A DNA stretch of 18,397 nucleotides from Bacillota bacterium (GTDB lineage Bacteria; Bacillota; Desulfitobacteriia; Desulfitobacteriales; Desulfitobacteriaceae), in the NCBI GenBank assembly GCA_023390635.1, contig JAEWCM010000181.1:1-18397 (forward strand), written 5' to 3'. Shown piece after piece: positions 1 to 5,953 of the stretch. Numbering within the stretch: the stretch's first letter is position 1; every line of letters begins with the position of its first letter. The position numbers and the translations under genes are program-made. Below the pieces are notes generated by a model. That model did not search any database. It saw only the letters and a program-made list of their open reading frames with translations, and was not told where the DNA came from.

Positions 1-76
1 TGGTATAAGGTAATTATGAAAGAAATAGCTTTCACTATCTGTTGTAAGATTTCAAAGAAGAAAAGGAGAAAGAGTC

Positions 77-2311
77 ATGGATTTATCAAGACGTCAATTC
101 CTGACAGGTGTCGGAGCAGCCGGTTTGCTTGCTGCGGGAGCGGGCCTTAACATATGTTCGCCCGCCGCCGCGGAGGCGGCAGAGAGCAGCTCCGGCAGCG
201 CTGCAGGAAGCGCGGCCGGTGGTACTGGCGCAAACGAACTGATCCCGGCGGCCTATCTCAATCCGCAAGATTACAACTACCGTAAAGCTACCACCAATTT
301 CAAAACGCTGTTTTCCCCTCTTAAGATCGGCCCGCTCAACCTCAACCACCGCATGATTAAGTCCGCTGCCGGATCGAGCACTTATCTTGCTGGGCTCACC
401 GATGAGCTGCTTCAGTACTATGTAAACTTTGCCAAGGGCGGTGTTGAACTCATCTGGGTCGAGGAAATTGCCAAGTTAGAACCACCCTCCGACGGCAGCA
501 AAACGCCCCAGGCAACTATTGAATTCGGCAAGAAACTCGTTAAGGAGTGCGGCAAATACGGTGCCAAGCTCGGTTATCAGTGGGCGCAGTTTCCGATGAA
601 GGCCGTTGGCGACATGACGCTCGAAGACATTGCTGGGGCCGAAGACCGTGGTGTGGCCATCGCTCAGTCGATGCAGCAAATGGGCTTTGTTGCTTTGGAG
701 ATTAACGCTGCCGGCTTTAACCTTGGGGAGCAGTTCCTTTCGCGTTTCCACAACGTTCGCACTGATAAATACGGCGCAGGCAATCTGGAAAACCGTGCGC
801 GCTTTGTGACCGAAAGCATCGAAAAAATCAAAAAAGCCTGCGGTAGTGACTTTGTCGTTCAACTCTTGATCGACTGCATCGAAGAAAACGACAACCTCTC
901 CAATGACGCCACCCTGATGACGCTAGATAAAGCTGTTACCTCTCCGCACAATAAAGTAACGACGATTGAAGAAGGTATCGGCTTAGCCAAGTTGTTCGAG
1001 GCCGCCGGCTGCGATTCCATGCATCTGCGCTTAGGCCCGCTCGGCAACCACCCTTGTCAATTCGGCAGTGATCTTTACTTTATCTTAAACGGTATTGAGG
1101 GCGCAACCGGCTACGGTAACCAGTGGGATTTCTCAAGACATTGGCAAGGCCAGCTGATCGGCAGCCACAGCGGCGCCGGTATGCTGATCGACATTGTCGG
1201 GCGCTACAAAGAAGCACTCAGCATTCCTTGCGGCACTGTCACCTACATGGATCCGGCCCATGCCCCGGACTATTTCGAGAAGGCACTCGCTGACGGCAAA
1301 GTTGATTTCTATATTATGAACCGCCCGCTTACCGTTGACACCGAATACGTCAACAAACTGAAAGCGGGACGCATCGACGAAATCGCCCCCTGCACGCGCT
1401 GCCTGCACTGCCACATTGGCTCAAACGAGATGAACCGGGCGATGGGTTATTGCCGTGTTAACGCCCTGACGCAACGCGTCATGACCGACAAAGGTCCGAA
1501 AACCTATGCGCTCGAACCGGCTGCAGTTCCGAAGAAGGTCATGGTCATCGGCGGAGGTCCTGCCGGTATGGAAGCTGCCCGCATCGCGGCCGCTCGCGGT
1601 CACAAAGTCACCCTCTATGATATGAGAAGTTCACTCGGCGGCAAGCTCACCTTTGCCCGCATGGTCAAAGGGCTTCACGAAAACCTCGATGACCTTAAGG
1701 CTTATCTGACGAAGCAACAGGAACTTAACGGCGTGACTGTCGTTTTGAATAAGCAAGTTGATGCCAAACTGATCGCTAGCGTTGCCCCTGATGCCGTAAT
1801 CCTTGCAGTCGGTGCTTTGCCAGGCCAGGTCGGTGCAAGTGGCGGCAACGTGCCGATTATCGAGTATCTCAGATTCATGGGCAACGACACCGGCAAAAAC
1901 GTCGTAGTGTTTGGTTCAAACGCCCAGGCATTCGATGCCGCTTTGTGGTTGACAGTGCATAAAAAGAAGGTCACCATTGTGACGCCAAACTCCAACGAGG
2001 ATCTCGACAAGCAACACTCTCAGCACGCCTCGCGCTTTATGACTTCAGCGCTCTATTCTCTGGGTGTAAAGGTCTATCCGGGGTCCACGATCAAGACAAT
2101 CGGCAACGGCAAGATTACCATTGCAACTGATGCCGGGTTTGAAACCGTTATCGCCGCCGACTCAATCATCAACGCCGCCGACTTGTTGCCGAATAAGTCT
2201 TTGCTTGACGGTATTTCAGTGAAAGAGACTTACGCAATCGGCGACTGCAATGAGCCTTATAACATCGCTTTGGCCATCCGCACCGGAAATGATGCTGGTC
2301 GGGCTGTATAG
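77..2311 (+). CDS. Tat-exported FMN/[4Fe-4S]/FAD flavoprotein, old yellow enzyme/2,4-dienoyl-CoA reductase-like
   Basis: Residues 1-35 form a twin-arginine signal (SRRQFLTG at 4-11, Ala-rich hydrophobic stretch), followed by a Ser/Gly/Ala-rich linker (36-53). Residues ~75-435 are an old-yellow-enzyme-type TIM barrel (N-terminal LFSPLKIGPLNLNHR, and RTDKYG..LENRARF at 228-243). C439, C442, C445 and C459 match the [4Fe-4S] ligand pattern of the dienoyl-CoA/trimethylamine dehydrogenase family. GGGPAG at 492-497 begins an FAD/NAD(P)-binding domain that runs to the C-terminus (IGDC near 721). The usual HxxGY catalytic stretch is replaced by N210-A-A-G-F, so the substrate may differ from family norms. 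The family reduces activated double bonds; here the reaction is outside the cytoplasmic membrane and the substrate is unknown. AAGGAG lies 5' of the ATG at 77. The gene is distinctly GC-rich (38 of 60 bases G/C at 601-660), unlike the AT-richer neighbours, which may mean acquisition by transfer. Family is confident, physiological role is not. Confidence 0.88.
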   Translation: MDLSRRQFLTGVGAAGLLAAGAGLNICSPAAAEAAESSSGSAAGSAAGGTGANELIPAAYLNPQDYNYRKATTNFKTLFSPLKIGPLNLNHRMIKSAAGSSTYLAGLTDELLQYYVNFAKGGVELIWVEEIAKLEPPSDGSKTPQATIEFGKKLVKECGKYGAKLGYQWAQFPMKAVGDMTLEDIAGAEDRGVAIAQSMQQMGFVALEINAAGFNLGEQFLSRFHNVRTDKYGAGNLENRARFVTESIEKIKKACGSDFVVQLLIDCIEENDNLSNDATLMTLDKAVTSPHNKVTTIEEGIGLAKLFEAAGCDSMHLRLGPLGNHPCQFGSDLYFILNGIEGATGYGNQWDFSRHWQGQLIGSHSGAGMLIDIVGRYKEALSIPCGTVTYMDPAHAPDYFEKALADGKVDFYIMNRPLTVDTEYVNKLKAGRIDEIAPCTRCLHCHIGSNEMNRAMGYCRVNALTQRVMTDKGPKTYALEPAAVPKKVMVIGGGPAGMEAARIAAARGHKVTLYDMRSSLGGKLTFARMVKGLHENLDDLKAYLTKQQELNGVTVVLNKQVDAKLIASVAPDAVILAVGALPGQVGASGGNVPIIEYLRFMGNDTGKNVVVFGSNAQAFDAALWLTVHKKKVTIVTPNSNEDLDKQHSQHASRFMTSALYSLGVKVYPGSTIKTIGNGKITIATDAGFETVIAADSIINAADLLPNKSLLDGISVKETYAIGDCNEPYNIALAIRTGNDAGRAV

Positions 2312-2371
2312 TTAAGCAGAGGTGGCGTTACGATTTTCAAGTATTTTATCTAAAAAAGGGAGGAAAAAATT

Positions 2372-2872
2372 TTGCTTAATAAAAAGAGTCGATTGTTTAT
2401 ACTCTCTACCCTGTCGCTAGGGCTTTTTTTGGGAGTTTTCTTTTTCGGAACATTAAAAAGTGCTGATGCATTTCCGAATTTAAGTTCGGACGGTAAGACC
2501 TGTACACCTTGTCATTCTCAGGAATTCGAGAATGAGCATACTGGGAGATCAACGGGTACGCCAACTACTCCGGATACGCCAACTACACCAACCACTCCGG
2601 ATACACCAATTACACCAACTACTCCGGATACACCAACCACACCAACTATTCCAAATACGCCAACCACCCCAGCCACTCCGGATACAACTGTGACAGCTCC
2701 CGGCGCTGGAACAGCAAGTACGAATTCTGCGAACGATGCTGCAACAACATCCAAAATCAAAGAACTTCCACAAACTGGAGTTGAGGGCATTTACTTCAAT
2801 TATTTAGCAGGAACCGGGCTTTTGATTCCTGGGGCAGCTCTCTTGGTGACTAGAAAGAAAAATCATAAGTAA
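2372..2872 (+). CDS. LPxTG wall-anchored small protein with a single CxxCH (haem c) motif and Thr-Pro stalk
   Basis: The start is TTG at 2372, set by a strong AGGGAGGA site just upstream. Residues ~8-34 are an export signal (hydrophobic core, SADA cleavage region). The mature N-terminus carries CTPCH, the consensus for covalent attachment of haem c, then a His in NEHTG that could be a distal ligand. Residues ~57-103 are a Thr/Pro/Asp repeat, a typical wall-spanning stalk. LPQTG, a C-terminal hydrophobic helix and a basic tail (RKKNHK) form a complete sortase signal. The gene follows the Tat flavoprotein by 60 nt with no terminator between, so co-transcription is likely. A wall-tethered monohaem electron carrier for that enzyme is an inference. 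The alternative is a non-haem CxxCH redox or metal site. No family is recognised beyond the motifs. Confidence 0.82.
   Translation: MLNKKSRLFILSTLSLGLFLGVFFFGTLKSADAFPNLSSDGKTCTPCHSQEFENEHTGRSTGTPTTPDTPTTPTTPDTPITPTTPDTPTTPTIPNTPTTPATPDTTVTAPGAGTASTNSANDAATTSKIKELPQTGVEGIYFNYLAGTGLLIPGAALLVTRKKNHK
2567..2674 (+). repeat. 27-bp coding tandem repeat (Thr-Pro stalk)
   Basis: Four consecutive 27-bp units start at 2567, 2594, 2621 and 2648, with a partial fifth from 2675. Each encodes nine residues of the form TPDTPTTPT. Units 1-3 are nearly identical and unit 4 has drifted (ATTCCAAATACG in place of ACTCCGGATACG). The exact period makes copy-number change by slippage plausible, which would alter stalk length without changing frame. 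Confidence 0.9.
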
Positions 2873-3017
2873 GGGTCAAAAAGTGAGCATTTAATGATCT
2901 GGTATATAGAAGAAAGTGATTTGCATAAATCAATGGCCGGAATGTTGATCTAGCTTAAGTGCCTATTGTAGTGAAATTTCAATTTAGTGCTCTTAAAAGC
3001 TAAGTACTTTTAAACAG

Positions 3018-3066
3018 AAAAAACCACCATAAGCCACTCCAAAAGAGCGGCTTATGGTGGTTTTTT
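3018..3066 (+). terminator. Rho-independent terminator after the flavoprotein/CxxCH operon
   Basis: An 18-bp perfect stem pairs 3018-3035 with 3049-3066, enclosing a loop that holds a further 3-bp CTC/GAG pairing. The right arm ends in six T. The left arm begins with six A, so it could also work from the opposite strand, although no minus-strand gene is near. It separates the upstream operon from tatA. Nothing else is evident at 2873-3017. Confidence 0.9.
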
Positions 3067-3139
3067 GTAAGTATTAACATCTTTCTGCCAATAATTTGGT
3101 AACTGGCTTCTTATTAAAATTAAAAATAGAGGTGAACAA

Positions 3140-3331
3140 ATGGTTGCAACTTTTGGTTTTTTGACCCCAATGGTGGTTATTGTTTTTCTTATTATAGCCT
3201 TGATTATTTTTGGGCCAGGCAAGCTACCTGACTTGGGAAAAGGATTGGGAAGAGGAATTTCTGAGTTCAAATCTGCTGTTGGCGACGAGAAAAAGGAAGA
3301 GGTAATTGAAATGAAGAAAGAAAAAGCTTAA
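3140..3331 (+). CDS. tatA: Twin-arginine translocase subunit TatA
   Basis: This 63-residue protein has the TatA/E layout: a short N-terminus, one membrane helix (~5-24), the hinge FGPGKLPDLGKGLG, an amphipathic helix (~GRGISEFKSAV) and a charged tail rich in Lys/Glu. TatA oligomers form the translocation element that passes folded, cofactor-loaded proteins across the membrane after the TatC complex recognises the twin-arginine signal. The ATG has an AGAGGTGA site about 5 nt upstream. tatA lies between its own terminator and that of the preceding operon, so it is probably a single-gene unit. No tatC is present in the window. Proximity to a Tat substrate (77-2311) suggests a local or dedicated TatA, which is inference. 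Confidence 0.95.
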   Translation: MVATFGFLTPMVVIVFLIIALIIFGPGKLPDLGKGLGRGISEFKSAVGDEKKEEVIEMKKEKA

Positions 3332-3407
3332 CTGTCTTATCAAGGTTGCCATAAAAGGCAATATAGACTATTCCGTTGAGTAGAGAGTAAGAAAAAAATG
3401 AATTTTT

Positions 3408-3442
3408 AACATCAATCCATTACCAATGATTGATGTTTTTTT
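3408..3442 (+). terminator. Rho-independent terminator after tatA
   Basis: A 10-bp stem pairs AACATCAATC (3408-3417) with GATTGATGTT (3428-3437), with a further ATT/AAT pairing inside the loop, and runs into a T tract ending at 3442. It lies 77 nt past the tatA stop. Confidence 0.85.
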
Positions 3443-3504
3443 ATGAAAAAGGTATTTTGCCTTACGTTAAAAAACATAAAGGTCTAACCCGTAAACTCTC
3501 TTTG

Positions 3505-3651
3505 CTAGCTACATATCTCAGTCGGGTACACACCAGTATCAAAGCAGAGTCGCCGAATTTCCCGATTCAATCGATCAATCACGTTGTTACTCCGTAATTT
3601 GATTTAGTGAGCTCTGGGAAAGTCCATGTAGGGTGGCGGGAGCGTCTTGAA
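3505..3651 (-). pseudogene. Decayed IS256/Mutator-family transposase C-terminal remnant
   Basis: The minus strand read from 3651 gives a short open stretch with YMDFPRAH, an in-frame TAA, then IKLRSNNVIDRLNREIRR and GVYPTEI before a stop at 3505-3507. This follows the conserved C-terminal pattern of IS256-type transposases (FP..HW.K.R.TN..ERLNREIRRR..V.G.FP). The TAA sits exactly where the invariant Trp (TGG) would be. No start, DDE residues or terminal inverted repeats are visible, so only a fragment survives. The flanks 3443-3504 and 3652-3728 show no gene. Confidence 0.8.
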
Positions 3652-3728
3652 GGAATATCAAGTAACAATATCATATTAAAACATCCTATAAAATATGTAA
3701 ATATCAATTATATTCATTTAAATACTGT

Positions 3729-3743
3729 ATAATTTTAAATTAT
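3729..3743. promoter_or_regulatory. AT-rich 7-1-7 palindrome, candidate operator
   Basis: ATAATTT-T-AAATTAT is a perfect inverted repeat ending 4 nt before the -35 box of the promoter for the surface protein gene at 3966. The spacing and 7-1-7 form resemble operators of Fur-superfamily or other dimeric regulators. AT-rich palindromes can arise by chance, so the call is tentative. A related palindrome is at 10453-10469. Confidence 0.4.
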
Positions 3744-3747
3744 TGTA

Positions 3748-3776
3748 TTGATAAAAAGAGGGCATCAAAATATAAT
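3748..3776 (+). promoter_or_regulatory. Near-consensus sigma-A promoter for the LPxTG FN3/FIVAR protein gene
   Basis: TTGATA (3748-3753), a 17-nt spacer, then TATAAT (3771-3776): 5/6 and 6/6 matches to consensus at ideal spacing. Transcription would begin near 3783. Confidence 0.72.
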
Positions 3777-3965
3777 TAATCATAACAAAGATAAAACAAG
3801 CTATATCGTGTAATGAAATGTGAATAGTTTGTTTATATTTGTTTGGGAATGTAAAAGTTGAATGGTGAATTTTCCCTAAAGAAAGATGAAAAGTCTATAA
3901 GGGGGTGAAACAGAAAATTCATTCTAAAATTCTTTAAAAGTAGAATACTCGGAGGAGGCACACTA
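3777..3965 (+). other. Long 5' leader (~180 nt) of the surface protein mRNA
   Basis: No coding sequence is seen. The leader contains a possible GGGAA/TTCCC pairing (3844-3848 with 3871-3875), a G-run (~3900-3905) and a weak ATTCTA/TAGAAT pairing just before the strong GGAGGAGG ribosome site at 3951-3958. It does not match any riboswitch consensus that I can recognise (cobalamin, Moco, c-di-GMP-I were considered). The length leaves room for post-transcriptional control, but none is demonstrated. Confidence 0.4.
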
Positions 3966-5831
3966 ATGGATTTTTCTCTCAATTTTAGTAAAAGTATAAT
4001 CAAAAGAGTATTTGCCTTATTCTGCGTGAGCTTGATCTTGGCAGGAACAATTTTGGCTCAAACGGGAGTTGCTTATGGAGCCGACTTGGGAGCACCGACC
4101 AGCTTGACGGCCAGTGCAGGAGACAAAAAGGTAACTCTTAAATGGGTGAAAGTTGAAGGGGCAACCAGCTATAAGATTTATCAGGGAAAAGGACAGGGAC
4201 AGTATGATGGAGTCACTCCCATCACTCCTGCAGTTACAGAAAGCACTGCCACAAGCAATGGAGTGACGACAACCTATGTAAGTGCAGATGTGACATCTTT
4301 GGAGAATGGCAGGACTTACTTTTTTAAAGTGGCAGCAGTGGCCGGAGGAGTTACCTCCGACTTGTCCAATGAAGCGGTTACCTCCCTCCCTATTCAAGGC
4401 ATAACCTTTAGTTCGAGCTCTTTGGCGGCTCAGAACACTGCTGCACCTGTTGTGACAGGTTACAAAGCATCTACTAATCACGGCGGCACAGCTGTCTCCG
4501 GGACGGATGACCAATATATTATCTTTGACGTTTACTATGATCGTCCGATCAAAATTAAGGATAATAATGCCCAAGCAGTGATTGATGAGCTGAATATTGT
4601 ATTTAGCGGAACCTATTTGAATCCCACTTCCAGCGTTAAAGTGGGAGATGACGGAAAATCACTTCACTTTGAACTGCACTTTCCTTTCGCGGGATATGCG
4701 GAGGATTTAGCTATCAACTCCTTAAATAAAAGTGGGAAGACCTTGGATTCTGTGACCAGTGCTGATGGAACAGCCGTGAATTTTCCGATTGTATATCTCG
4801 TTGTCCCTAATGGAATTCAAATGACAACGGACAGCCAGGGTGCGGGAAGTGATTCTGTTCAGGCTACTGTGACTAAAAAAGTGATTGCTCCAAATACCAC
4901 AACCCGTGGTATGATTCACTTCCTGTTTTTGAAAAATGGTGTGCCGGTAGGGGCGACCGATGCATATGGCGGAAATCTGACTTCACATTTTCATATGTAT
5001 TTGACAATGACTGCGGCAGATCTGACCAAGAATCTTGCTACAGCATTTAATAGCAGTGCAGCAGCAGGCAAACCTTTTGAAGGATATACAGCAACAGCGG
5101 TGGATGACAAGATAACAATTACTGCTGACAATGCTGCTGCAGGAGAAGTATTGGATTTATTGGTCATCGACTATCCTCGGGACAGAGATACTCAAACTGA
5201 TAAAAGTGCTTTAAGTACCCAAATTACAGCAGCTCAGAATGCAAAGCAAGAAGTTTATACACAAGAGGCTTATGCCACTTTAAAAACAGAGTTGGCTAAA
5301 GCAACTGCCATGAAAAACAGTACAGTTTATCTGCAGTCTGAAGTTAACGCTCAGGGGGATAAGTTGAAAGCAGCTATTGCCAATAAGTTTGTAACCATTA
5401 GCACAGATGCATTAAAGGCTAAAATAGCTGAAGGAGAAAGAAAAGTTCAAGGTTCTTATACAGAAGAAAGTTTCGGAGTGCTGAGACAGGCCTTAGCAGA
5501 TGCTCAAAATTTGCTGGCTAACTCAGATAATGTCACTCAGAGCCAGATTGATGGAATGGTAAATACTCTGGCCACGGCAATTAGCAGTCTGAAGGTGGTT
5601 GAAACCCCAACTACTCCTGATGTACCTGGCAAGGACAATAATGCTCAAGGGTCAACTAACCAACCTGATCAAGGAAGCGGTACACAGTCCGGACAACATG
5701 GGACGTTGTTACCTCAGACGGGAAATGATACCCAGTACTACACTGTTCTGTTAGCTTTTGCTGCAGTAGCCTTAGGGCTGATTCTGACCTTCGGGACCAG
5801 AAAACGTGATGCGGTAAAAGAGCAGCACTAA
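3966..5831 (+). CDS. LPxTG cell-wall-anchored surface protein: FN3, two-module ectodomain with HxH motif, two FIVAR-like domains
   Basis: This 621-residue protein has a signal peptide (1-39, cleavage likely after AYGA); an FN3 domain (~43-140, SLTASAGDKKVTLKW, YFFKVAAV); module 1 (~182-284) and module 2 (~297-404), both beta-rich; two FIVAR-like three-helix segments (~413-475 and ~478-543); a Gly/Gln/Ser-rich linker; LPQTG (582-586); a membrane helix (~591-609); and a TRKRD tail. It is therefore secreted and sortase-anchored to peptidoglycan. Modules 1-2 align along their length with the lipoprotein at 10680-11495, sharing LAI..., P.G(I/V), AxVxKKVI...RG and HxHx(Y/F)LT (H341, H343). This links it to the metal-type ABC operon there. 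A ligand-capturing surface receptor is inferred; the ligand is unknown. The start is fixed by GGAGGAGG 8 nt before the ATG. The gene ends at a terminator shared with the convergent operon. Confidence 0.88.
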   Translation: MDFSLNFSKSIIKRVFALFCVSLILAGTILAQTGVAYGADLGAPTSLTASAGDKKVTLKWVKVEGATSYKIYQGKGQGQYDGVTPITPAVTESTATSNGVTTTYVSADVTSLENGRTYFFKVAAVAGGVTSDLSNEAVTSLPIQGITFSSSSLAAQNTAAPVVTGYKASTNHGGTAVSGTDDQYIIFDVYYDRPIKIKDNNAQAVIDELNIVFSGTYLNPTSSVKVGDDGKSLHFELHFPFAGYAEDLAINSLNKSGKTLDSVTSADGTAVNFPIVYLVVPNGIQMTTDSQGAGSDSVQATVTKKVIAPNTTTRGMIHFLFLKNGVPVGATDAYGGNLTSHFHMYLTMTAADLTKNLATAFNSSAAAGKPFEGYTATAVDDKITITADNAAAGEVLDLLVIDYPRDRDTQTDKSALSTQITAAQNAKQEVYTQEAYATLKTELAKATAMKNSTVYLQSEVNAQGDKLKAAIANKFVTISTDALKAKIAEGERKVQGSYTEESFGVLRQALADAQNLLANSDNVTQSQIDGMVNTLATAISSLKVVETPTTPDVPGKDNNAQGSTNQPDQGSGTQSGQHGTLLPQTGNDTQYYTVLLAFAAVALGLILTFGTRKRDAVKEQH

Positions 5832-5868
5832 GCTTTTGAAATAATTACAAAAACAGGCGTATAGTATA

Positions 5869-5907
5869 AAAAATCCGACCGTTTTAATGTAAAACGGTCG
5901 GATTTTT
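5869..5907. terminator. Bidirectional Rho-independent terminator between convergent operons
   Basis: A perfect 17-bp stem pairs 5869-5885 with 5891-5907 around the 5-nt loop AATGT. It carries an A tract on the left and a T tract on the right, so it serves both the + strand surface protein gene and the - strand ABC operon that ends at 5954. Confidence 0.93.
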
Positions 5908-5953
5908 ATTGCCGATAGGCAATTTACCTATAATATTTGTCGACTCTGAAATT

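Noticed and set aside
2518..2790. Minus-strand ORFs over the Thr-Pro repeat (one Gly/Val-rich, another Cys/Trp/Ser/Arg-rich)
   Set aside because: They are low-complexity shadows of the repetitive + strand gene with no ribosome site; the + strand frame has signal peptide, LPQTG and CxxCH.
3783..3965. Possible cobalamin, Moco or c-di-GMP riboswitch in the leader of the surface protein gene
   Set aside because: The conserved core elements of these classes are not present.
4017..4574. 185-codon minus-strand ORF with many cysteines
   Set aside because: It lies wholly antisense within the FN3/module-1 coding region, lacks a ribosome site and recognisable motifs, and the + strand domains are clear.
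3966..5831. NEAT (haem) domains in the surface protein, by analogy with Isd
   Set aside because: The NEAT signature (SxxxxY / YxxxY haem motifs) is not visible; modules 1 and 2 have a different pattern.
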